A stretch of 64,000 nucleotides of DNA, taken from contig JAENRP010000043.1 of NCBI GenBank assembly GCA_024741835.1, positions 152,579 through 216,578 of the forward strand, written 5' to 3'. Origin of the DNA: Diplocarpon mali (Eukaryota; Ascomycota; Leotiomycetes; Helotiales; Drepanopezizaceae). Under the pieces are notes generated by a model, which had not been told where the DNA came from, ran no database searches, and saw only the letters and a list, made by a program, of their open reading frames with translations. Made by a program: the position numbers and the translations under genes. Each line of letters starts with the position of its first letter. Position 1 is the stretch's first letter. Shown here one piece after another: positions 43,872 to 53,573 of the stretch.

Positions 43872-44826
43872 ATGACTCGTCAATCGACCCAGGACCCTCT
43901 GCAGACTATCCCATCTCCTTCCTCCTCTAAAAGATCTCGAACGTCTTCATTCCGCGAATATGTTGTCCATCGATGGTGGCTTGGGCTCCTAGCTGTTGTG
44001 ATGATTATGGTCATGGTTGTCGGCATCTTGTTTGCGGCGCATGGGTACTATCGCGCGCTGGGAGGTCAGGGGTTTCTCAAAGTCAAGAGAAGGGGGGGGT
44101 ATGTCTCAATGCAACAGAACAGCACACATGTATATCTTCCACTACGAGAAGAAAAGATAATCCCGGAAGGAAGTTCAATGCTAGGCTTGATTGGCAGATC
44201 GCCCAAGAACGTGCCCTTCTATACTTGTGGAGATCAACGGAATAGTTGCGAAACTTATGGGCAGCCGGTAACATTCTTTTCATTCTCACAGAAGCCATGG
44301 CTCACCAGAATAACAGGACATATGCTGTCCAGTTACAATGGCTTGCTACCGAGCCACATTTACCCCATCTGGAATCTTCTGTTGCAATAATTCGAGGTCG
44401 GAATTCGATTGCGAACCTTCCAAAGACGACCCGCCGCAATGCATCCAGGGTACTGTTCAATGTTCGGAAGCCACAGGTGGCGGATGTTGCCCTTCGACTA
44501 AGGAGTGCTCGCCCAATGGATGCATACATATTGTGAGCGCCTCCTTCATCAGCGCTTCTTCCACAGATTCAGCAAATCCCGGGACTGGCAGCACGGACTC
44601 TGCGCCCTCTTCTCCTGTGACGAGTAGCAGTCTCAGCATAACAGGGGCCCCGACTACCATTACCAGAACCGTGACCCAACGACCTGAGGCAACGCAGACG
44701 CTGGCCAAATCGGGAGAAGTCATGCAGGCGACAGGCTCAAGGGGCTCCGTCACCATGGCACTCAGCGTTCCTTACTCGACAGTATACTTGCTCGTCGGCG
44801 TAGTGGCTCTCATGGGCTTGCTGTGA
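43872..44826 (+). CDS. Cysteine-rich, Ser/Thr-rich membrane or cell-surface protein, unknown function (301 aa)
   Basis: Exons 43872-44267 and 44317-44826 (donor GTAACA, acceptor AACAG); splicing joins YGQP to DICCPVTMACY. Residues 1-32 are Ser/Arg-rich and hydrophilic. A strong membrane span (WWLGLLAVVMIMVMVVGILF) lies near 35-55. Then comes a region with about 15 cysteines (residues 115-190), including two CC pairs, followed by a Ser/Thr/Pro-rich stalk and a C-terminal hydrophobic stretch of about 20 residues (STVYLLVGVVALMGLL). The last could be a GPI-attachment signal or a second span. Start context is CCACCAATGAC. I know uncharacterised fungal proteins of this layout; a wall or sensing role is inference. 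Confidence 0.72.
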
Positions 44827-45239
44827 TACCGAGGCTTGTTAGAAATCGGTTGGAGACAGCAGGGAAGGCTACAGGAATTGGTCAAATCTTCGTGGAAATG
44901 GATACCTTCAATATGGAAGGTTTGCTTATCAGTAAAGAAAGATTGCGTTGACCACGTCTGTGTCTAGTTTGTTTGTTGCTTACAAACTTCCAATGTTACC
45001 TTGTATCAAATATTGATTACTGTCCAGACTTCCCATGCACGCCTGTCTGCTTCTTAAATCGTTCTGCCCGATTGATAAGTTGGAAATATGCAATAGACGT
45101 CAGCGATGTTATGATGAAGATGCTACTCAATTTACTGCTAGAGACAGCCGAGATGAGAAAGCTCTCGTCAAATACAAGACGTTCCAGACGCCCAGCCGAG
45201 CTACCAGATGAAAGGGGCCAAGAAACCGCAAGGATAATC
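44827..45239. other. Intergenic, no gene seen
   Basis: The 3' flank of the cysteine-rich protein gene. A 107-codon plus frame (44973-45296) runs into the AT-rich relic and has no motif. Confidence 0.45.
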
Positions 45240-45905
45240 TGCTTTACCCCCTTCAATAGCACCTATGATATAATAATAGCAAGAGGTTTAGGATAATAGG
45301 ACGAAATACAATACGACGGCTATAGAGGACCCTAATCAAATTCAATATCTGCTATTTACTAGCTTAAATCAAAGAGGCTGATTCCTAAAGTAGAACCTCT
45401 TCTAACTCCTTCGAAAGATCTGACTCTTGGCAACTTACCATCGACCCTTTTATAACCCTATTTAGCTTACTATTAGAAGGGCTATTCGTTTTATTAAGCT
45501 GGTAGCTTTCTATACCCTTTATAATATTCGAAAGCTAGATAGCAGCTATTATATAAGTTTAATTTCGACCTTATAAATATCATAGTATTATACTACGATT
45601 TCAATAGCTTACTTAACCGCTATACTGCTACTTGAGAATTATAAGGAGGATATTCGAAGAAAGACAGGCTCAAAGGTATAATATAGAATTCTTACTAGTC
45701 TAGATAGCTTACGAGCTATACCTCAGGGTTTTATCAATTTTTCCCTACTATATAGTATGCGCAAATAGCTAGAGTTTGTCCAACTAGTAGGAATTAGAAA
45801 TGAAGGCTAGCACACCCCTTTAATAATTTACTAAATTGGTTCTATAGGGTCCTATACTATTAATGAAAACTTATAAATTATAGAAATTGAAAGAGTATAT
45901 TACCT
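45240..45905. repeat. AT-rich relic with RIP-like composition
   Basis: TA-rich, with few CA/TG steps, no frame above about 60 codons and many TAG/TAA, as left by repeat-induced point mutation. It resembles the block at 39690-40265 in composition, though I found no long stretch of shared sequence. No terminal repeats or transposase/polymerase motifs were recognised. Confidence 0.5.
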
Positions 45906-46240
45906 GCGGAATAGGTGCCTTCGCCTTGGGAAGATAGGAGGTCTTAAAGTGCTATATAGTCTCAGCACTGACATAACACGTAAATAAAGATAAAAAAGTG
46001 CGAAAAGAGGCCGTTGACGAGCAAGGTACAGTGCTTGAGATGAGCACGTGGACGCAGGGTGAATCGCTGGGATTCTGTACACCTTATTGGAACAACCCAC
46101 TTTTGCTTGCCTCCAATCCAAATCCCGACCTCGAACCAGAACCCATGATTTAATTCATTCCCACATCTCGCTAATTATTCTGCATTGTGAATCGTATCTA
46201 TTGTCTTCCTTTATTTTGAAACTATCAGCTTCCACTAAAT
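45906..46240. other. Upstream region of the aldolase-type gene
   Basis: 335 bp between the relic and the next start codon, presumably its promoter. No specific element identified. Confidence 0.45.
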
Positions 46241-47664
46241 ATGGCACCTTCAGCAACAGCGGATATCGTGGTGCCGCGGCCAGTATCAAGAGTAGGTGTT
46301 GAGACTACAGAGAAGAATAGTAAGCCGTATGTTGCGGTGCACGGCGCAGAGGATAAGACGCCGCTGGAGGCTATCAGCCATGGGGATTTGGTCATTGGTG
46401 GTAAGTTTTAAAGATCATTCTTCTTGGGAGACTGTTTGATTGGGTTTGAAAAATCATAGTTTCTGCTGTTTCTTAAAGATCATGTTCTATAAAGGTAATT
46501 GCTGTGCCATTTGACATACAGAGCAAACTTCCACTATAGAATTTAGACTCCGTCTGCTTATCATTGGAGGAAATTGATTATCATCTTCAGAGCGGTGTTT
46601 TACTCTTCCTTCCGCACTCACACCTTACAGGTATCCCCGAGTTCTCGTCCCACGCGGAGCACCGCAGACACATCCTAATCCACACCGCCGCCGTCTTCCG
46701 CGACTTCTCGCGGAAAGGCTTCTCCGAGGGCATGTCAGGCCACATCTCAGTTCGAGACCCTGAGTACGAGTCTTACATCTGGATGAACCCGCTCGGCAAG
46801 CATTTCGGTCTCATGACCGCCGGCGACCTGGTATGTCTGGACATCAAGACCGGGAAGCAAGTCGGCGGAAACAGGGTATGTTCATCTCGCTCCTATGTCT
46901 TTTGCATGAATGTTTTCTCGGGAGATAAAATTCGTGTTGATGCTGATGAGAAGACTAGAGCAGACCAGCCAACGCAGCTGGATTCCTGATTCACTCCGAG
47001 ATCCACAAGGCGCGCCCTGATGTGCACGCTGTGTGCCATGCACACACTAATGCTGGTCGTGCTTGGTCCGCGTTCGCTACTGGTATTGACATGCTGAATC
47101 AGGATATTTGCTATCTGTACAATTCTGTGGCGCTATATAATGACTATGGCGGTATTGTGTTTGCGGAGGAGGAGGGGAAGAATATAGCCAAGGCGTTGGG
47201 CGCGAGTAACAAGGTACCTACACTTCTTTTTCTTCGTCAGAACATGATTATTTCCGAGTTCAGCAGGGCTACTTGCATGCGGGGACTGAATATTGACACG
47301 CATAGGTCGCTATCTTGATGAACCACGGCCTTCTCAGTACTGGCTCGACAGTCGATGAAGCCGGCTTCCTGTTCGGATTACTTGACCGTGGCTGCGCTAG
47401 TACGTTCCACCTCGAAGTCTCTGTTGAAAATGAGCTGACATTGCCACAGTACAATTACAGGTCGAAGCCGCCATGGCTGGAAACCCCAATCTCAAGAAAC
47501 ACGTTGTTAGCGACGAGGAAGCAGCGTATAACTTCAAGATGGCCAGTGAAAAAAATGCTTTGTATGCCGAAGCGCAGCCGGATCTGGATTATGAGTTTGC
47601 AATGGCTGGGCAGGGGGCTATTGAGAAAGGTGTCGATGATCAGAAGGTCGACCATGGCTTGTAG
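46241..47664 (+). CDS. Class II aldolase/adducin-domain protein (322 aa)
   Basis: Exons 46241-46400, 46631-46875, 46959-47213, 47306-47399 and 47450-47664. The acceptor at 46958 (ACTAG) is fixed by frame and gives [20 protein letters not shown]. Class II aldolases are zinc enzymes, such as fuculose-phosphate aldolase, that share a fold with the adducin head. Visible marks: [16 protein letters not shown], the metal-binding [14 protein letters not shown] and a later His in [19 protein letters not shown]. Fungal members of this type are common and mostly uncharacterised; the substrate is unknown. The first intron (230 bp) is the longest credible one among the intact genes. Confidence 0.92.
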
Positions 47665-48363
47665 AACAAAAACATTAAGTATTGCTATTGATGTTCTGAT
47701 GGTGGCTAGACTTATCGATACAGACTTATTGTTATCGAATACAAATCAAACTCGTTAACACCACTCCAGTAAGTCCGTAGTGTCGCACATCATATCGTAG
47801 CATATCCAACCGGATAGAGCTACCGTCTATTATAGCAGGTTTGATGTGCTGGCCTAAGGATCATGCAATGCCCATCGTGAGCTGAGCTGTTAGTAACGCA
47901 TTGGGAAAACCCCGGTTAATCTTGACTTCAAACAATCTGTGCGCCTGGTGTTCTGAATTGGACCCGTACTTCATCGGATCCCATGTTTTTTTTTTTGCAA
48001 TTTCCCGGCCACGATCCGGAAATATTCATTATCATATTGTGGATCACCGGCTTTTCCCCCCAGAAGTCAGGTTTTTGCGACTTGTTGGTCCATCAAAATT
48101 ATCGATAGAGAATTTCAATTTCACTCAAACGCCCCAAAGACTAGTAATCTTTCAGTCCTACCGATGATATCGATCAACCTCCAAATATGGTACCCAGCAT
48201 TATTTGGTTCATCTATCAAGTTTCTTCTACTTCTGTTTTCGGAGTCGCAGAAGTAGGTTCTTATCCTGTACTATAACCTCCAAACAGCCCATGTTTCTCA
48301 ACCACGATAGTCTCATCTTCTGAGCTTGGGCCGTTGTCGATGACTGTGCCCACAAATTCCACA
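47665..48363. other. Convergent 3' spacer
   Basis: 700 bp between the aldolase-type gene (plus) and the PAP2 pseudogene (minus). A T-tract lies near 47986-47997. No gene supported; the 48227-48521 minus frames are alternative frames of the PAP2 last exon. Confidence 0.5.
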
Positions 48364-49460
48364 TTACCGGATGATATGCTGCGGCAGCTTGTCCTTGGAC
48401 CTTGATAGTCTGTAAATTTGTAACATTCTTGAACAAATTCGCGCGCCGAAGGGTGGAAGGGGTATGTGGTTGTATCGAGAGTCAAATATCGCTGCGTATG
48501 TAGAGCGATATCCAAGTACACCGGATATCAGTCCAAGCAGCATGCCGATGAAAATCTCATAAGCGTGGTGCTGCTGTTTACCCCAAAAAGTAGGTTGTCA
48601 AGGATAAAATAAGAACGAAGAAGTCGTGGAGCTCACATAAGAAATATATATTGAGCTTGCATTGAGCGACGCCAGGAGTAACGGTGTTTTTGTAGCAGCA
48701 AATACCCAGAGATCCGAGGCATGGTCTCCAAACGCTTTCAATTTCGCGTTGGAGTATAGGTTGAGAAACACTGAGGAGGCACAGGCGCTGGTGGTGTGTC
48801 CACTTGGGAACCCCTGAAGCCTTTTCCCAGCGTCAGTATCTTCGTATTCGTGTTATATGAGCCTACCCACGCTTTGTCGACAGCACTTATGCTTGCTGTA
48901 CACGCCGAATAGTTCATCCAAACCTGGCCAAGGAGTTTTTTAGGGTCTGGCCTGCAGACGTCTTAAAAATGAGGGCGAAAACCGCCCATGGAGCACTTGA
49001 GAATAGTAGGTATTTAAGTGCTGTCACAACCCTTGGTCAAAGGCCAAAACTTTCAGACTTGCTTGCTGTTCCTACAACTCACAAGGCAGCAGCTGCCTTC
49101 AAGGTCCCTGTAAATCCATCATGAAAGTCCAAGATACTTCGCATGTTAAGTTGAAACAAAGTGATGACAAGCATCGGGACGAATACTACGATCATCCCGC
49201 AGGCCCATGTTGAGAGCGGCTCCTTCACGAAGGGATAGCTCGGCTCCATTGGGCCTCAAATATCAGGCGCAAGGTCTTGAGTGGCGTCTCCATAAGTAGA
49301 AAGTTTTATAGAAATAAGGCGATGTTCGAGATAATACATAGGAAGGGGGTGAACCCACAACGCCGAAGCAGCAACGGCTGCGATGGACACATAATCGAAC
49401 CAGACAATGCGCAAGTAGGAGATCCAATACCCTTTTCGAGGGTTCTTGGCCAGTCGGCAA
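48364..49460 (-). pseudogene. PAP2-family lipid phosphatase pseudogene
   Basis: Pieces on the minus strand: an N-terminal part near 49256-49460 (WISYLRIVWFDYVSIAAV, then MYYLEHRLISI), 49083-49249 (MEPSYPFVKEPLSTWACGM), 48867-49020, 48637-48813 and 48364-48573, joined by normal introns. The family motifs of membrane phosphatidate/diacylglycerol-pyrophosphate phosphatases are present: KCSMGGFRPHF (K-x6-RP), GFPSGHTTSACASS and QQHHAYEIFIGML, ending with NHIPLPP. Three in-frame stops break it: TGA 49256-49258, TAA 49014-49016 and TAA 48963-48965, the last inside motif 1. The third motif lacks the usual Arg and Asp. No alternative splice avoids the two TAA codons. Confidence 0.8.
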
Positions 49461-50108
49461 GGACTTGTAGAAGCCACAGTGTTAAGCATGTAGGGTGATT
49501 TATGAAATAGCAACAGCGAGGTGAGACAAGCGAGTGAAGACAATGATGTTCAGTCATGACTAGGAAAAGTGAAAGCGATTTGAACATAGCTGTAAGCTGA
49601 AGCATTTGGAGGTCTCAGGAATGGGTACAGCTCTGATGGAGATGGAAAGAGCATTCGTCTTTGACGAGAGGACAGGTGATAAGTACCTACTGAAGTAACT
49701 AAAATTATTCGACACCGCAAGCGGCAGGAGACACTGTATGAGAAAGCATCAAGGAGATTTCTTAAGCAATCCATACTTTCAACTAGCCCAACGCTCTCTG
49801 AGCATACATGGGTCATTGTAATGTCGCTAGGTTCAAGACTAGCTGCAAAAGGGGAGCAAGGTGGACGTCAACACCTAAGCGACCACGTGTGGGGCGTTCG
49901 CAATTACGATCTCGGTCCGGATGGACCTAGGAGCGCGGACTAATTTATTCCTTTTATTTTGATGCACGATCCAGCCAGTCCGAGTAGAGATATTAGACAG
50001 AATCGATTTTCCTCCTTCATCAGCAAAACCCAGAGGCAGTCAGCCGAATGAGATTTGACCAATCGGGTAAAGACGGAAATCCTACGTCAACGCTGGCATT
50101 GCATCTCG
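49461..50108. other. Intergenic upstream of AGX1
   Basis: Divergent upstream region of the PAP2 pseudogene and AGX1. Short minus frames (49306-49816) have no motif. A CACGTG lies near 49885; its meaning is unknown. Confidence 0.45.
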
Positions 50109-51643
50109 ATGCTTCGTCGAGCTAACCCCGCCATCATCAAAGTGGCTCACACAGCTCCCCACGCCAGGCTCTCAGCGATCTCTAGACACTTAGATCCTCG
50201 GCCTCCGGTTCATACTGACACGTCACACTCCCCCGAAAGACTATCCGCCTCTTCTCCTTCACAAACACAACCATCAAATTCAAGTTTGCAGACTTCAGAG
50301 AAAGCAGAGATGTCTTCCCAACCAAATCACCCCGCTCTGCTCATCCCAGGCCCAATCGAGTTCGATGATGCAGTCCTTCAATCCATGAGCCACTTCAGGT
50401 ATGAGGAATCTCTTGCGACCACACTCCGGACCGTTCTTGAAGTTGACGAGACCAACTTGGGTACTTTGATAGTCAAAGCCATGTTGGCGCACCGTTTGTT
50501 ACGACCTTCGGAGAGACCCTCTCCATGCTTCGAAAGCTGTTCCAGACTACCGATCCCTCTTCTCAACCATTCGTTATTTCCGGTTCCGGTACACTCGGAT
50601 GGGACTTGGTGGCGGCAAATTTGACAGAGCCAGGAGACGATGTTTTGGTTCTTCACACCGGATACTTTGCAGACTCGTTTTCAGACTGCTTTGAGACTTA
50701 TGGTGTGAAGTCAACACAACTTAAGGCTCCTATTGGAGGGAGACCTCAACTTCCGGAGATTGAGAAGGCATTGAAGGAAAGGAAGTACAAGCTCTTGACT
50801 GTTACCCACGTTGATACCTCGACTGGTGTTCTGAGCGAGCTGAAAGCTCTGTCCGAATTGGTTCACCAAGTTTCTCCAGAGACTTTGGTTATTGTAGATG
50901 GAGTCTGCAGTGTTGGCTGTGAGGAGATTGAGTTCGACAAATGGCAGTTAGACGGTGTCATTACGGCTAGTCAAAAGGCAATTGGTTGTCCGGCCGGATT
51001 GTCAATCTCTATGTACAGTGGCCGTGCCATTGAGATATTTCAAAGCAGAAAAACTCCACCAGGGTCTTATTTTGCCTCGTTCAAGAACTGGCTCCCAAGT
51101 AAGTCAAAATTTGCAAGAATATATGTGTTCATTCTTAACCATTTCAACAGTCATGCAGAACTACGAGGCCAAGAAAGCTTCGTACTTTGCCACTCCTTCA
51201 CCACAGCTGATCCATGCACTCCACACTTCGTTGACACAGATTCTTTCCAAGCCACTCTCTGAGCGCTTTGCTGCGCATCGTGCGGCCTCGCAGAGAGTCA
51301 AAAAGGCTGTTGCCGACCTTGGCTTGAAGCAATTAGCCTCAAACACTGCGGATCAGGCCAATGGCATGACAGCCATTTATCTTCCAGAAAATGTGAAGGC
51401 ACAAGAACTACTGCCCAATCTTTTAGAGAAGGGCGTCATTTTTGCCGGTGGTCTACACAGGGAGATTGCTACCAAGTATATTCGTATTGGACATATGGGA
51501 GTCAGTGTTGTAAGTACTCGATATCGTCATTTTCGCTTGATACTTGCTAATGCAAGCAGACTGATCCCCAACGCGACGATATTGATCGTGCAATCTCTGC
51601 ACTTGGTAACGGCCTGTCTGATGCTGGCTACCAAAAGTCTTAG
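50109..51643 (+). CDS. AGX1: Alanine-glyoxylate aminotransferase (452 aa, or 385 aa from an inner ATG)
   Basis: Exons 50109-50398, 50473-51098, 51151-51509 and 51560-51643. A PLP-dependent class V aminotransferase that turns glyoxylate and alanine into glycine and pyruvate. The catalytic Lys is in ITASQKAIGCPAGLS; VISGSGTLGWDLVAANL and TVTHVDTSTGVL frame the cofactor site, and RIGHMGVSV the C-terminal domain. The long form starts MLRRANPAIIKVAHTAPHAR, a basic and amphipathic mitochondrial-type presequence. The inner ATG at 50310 (MSSQPNHPALLIPGP) matches where the conserved enzyme begins. The C-terminus (YQKS) is not a peroxisomal signal. An ATG at 50055 is also in frame. Confidence 0.93.
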
Positions 51644-53573
51644 AGTAATAAAATTTTCAAGGCCTAGCAAATATTACTAAGCATAATATATCAATCCACG
51701 ATATATTTTCTGTGGCTCGACAAATTTTACACTTCATCTGATAGCATAGGGAGAGGTGCATTCGCGTGCGAGCCTCTCCATGCTCTAGAAAGTTCAGCTG
51801 GTTAAGTTTTACGGCGTGAACGATAGTTTGCTGGTATGAGTAGCATTAGCAAGATAGGCCGCGAAAGCCATCCGCAGATCCTACCTCAATCTTCAGTTCA
51901 AGTTTCATACGTGCTCCGAGAGTCAGCAGTCTATATAGCAAATTATCTCGTCTTATATATCTTCTTTCCGGCGATTGAATATCATCGAACGGGATTGCTG
52001 TGTTGAATTGTTGTCTGGTAAGTTGGCTAGGATAGAACTGATGAAATGAAATGGCCAAATGCTAAATTGCAGAGAATTCCCTAATATTGAACCTCCAATG
52101 CACCTTTAAATATTACCTCGACATGGCTGTCTTTGGGACAGGACCGATTGGTAAACGTAAGATTAAAGATAAATGAGACGGCGTATCGTGAGTGTATGTA
52201 TATCACAGGCAGTCCCATATAATTCTGAATCTTACCATACATACTGTCTCATTATCTTCCAATAAATCCCAGTAGAAAATACGGAAATCATCCGCCGTCA
52301 TGCGCGTTTCAGCCTCGGCGAGCTAGTCACACAAGATATCACTAAAACCTTCACCACCGTGGTGATATCTGTCAGCTCATTCACCCTCTCAAGCCAGCGA
52401 AAAGCTTCCCTGCGTCCCAGTTTCATCCAACAACCCTTCTTACTATTCGTATCTCACCAAATCCACTAATTTCAGCCTTCACGTTCTCCGTTCGTTCCCA
52501 TTCGGCCATGGCTACTAGCTTGGCTGTAAGCCGGAGTTTGAGCGAGGTATGGAACGAAATTTGACGCCTGCCTGTATATGTCAACCGGTCTAGAAGTAAT
52601 CAATGTCAGTAACGAGAAGAATATGGAATTGGTTTTAAATAAATATTTCTGTAATCCAAGGCCAGCACTATAATCCTGGTAGATCTGCTGCATATGAGCA
52701 CCATGAAACATTTTCCTCGATGCTGATACTAGCTCTCGAGTTTTATCTACTCTTTGCCCAGGCCAAAGCATTAAGTGACATGTAGAAGAGAGAAATTTAC
52801 AACAACACTGGCCCCGATACAGCTCTTGATTTACGCAAAAGACTCGCCCTTGGAGCAATTACTCTTTACGTGGTCCTGCGATGGAGGTAGTACTTTCTGC
52901 CTTATGATTGGAATATGGCCCCTTCATAAACGAAGATCTGCTCATGTGTACTTTAGCCATGCATGTTGCGGCTTTTGATTTTGCATCAGGTGGCCTTGCA
53001 CAACGATATGCCTAGAAATTCACCCAGAATAACAGCATATGACCATGCCACTATCCCTAAATGAGTATGCAGATTTGAAAGCTTTGGTCTGTACCTGAGA
53101 GAGCATTTACTACCATCGGGCTAAGTTTCAATGCAGGGAGGGGAGAGAGAGCAAAGCAGGTAATTGTCAAGGTCCCCAGTTTTCCCAGGAACTTGTACAG
53201 GAAGAAGTTAAGCCCAGAGAGACAACCTGCAAACCTCACGAGAAGCTTTCTAGAACTGTGTTGAATAAATGTTGGTCATGATTGATGAACAAAGAAAAGC
53301 TAATCAGAGCCAACAAAGACGCGAATGTATGGAGGCTCATGGGTAGCTTTAGACTATGCTTGGCGCTAGCGCTTTTGCCCCGCCAAAAGAGAATGAGGCT
53401 GGGAAGGATGGAACAACTTAAGCACCATCAACTTCTACAACCCCTCCAGCACCCAAAACCTCACCTGCGAAGACCCTTCCGATCAGCGCAAGGTGTACCT
53501 AAGCACAGCTAAAGCTGAATCCGACCTATCGCAGCAGGGAAAAGGTTACATATCTTCAGGTCAAGCCGTGAAG
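51644..53573. other. 1.9-kb gene-free stretch
   Basis: The AGX1 3' region and CRM1 promoter. A 128-codon minus frame (52472-52858) has no motif; a good branch point and acceptor (TACTGAC...CTTCTAG) lie within it on the minus strand, but I could not build a convincing gene. A small unrecognised gene is possible. Confidence 0.4.

Noticed and set aside
49338..49420. tRNA-like look of the region with a GTTCAC box
   Set aside because: No acceptor stem or full cloverleaf can be formed; it is the N-terminal part of the PAP2 pseudogene.
52472..52858. Possible small minus-strand gene with a good branch point and acceptor
   Set aside because: No donor or start could be placed that gives a recognisable or consistent protein.
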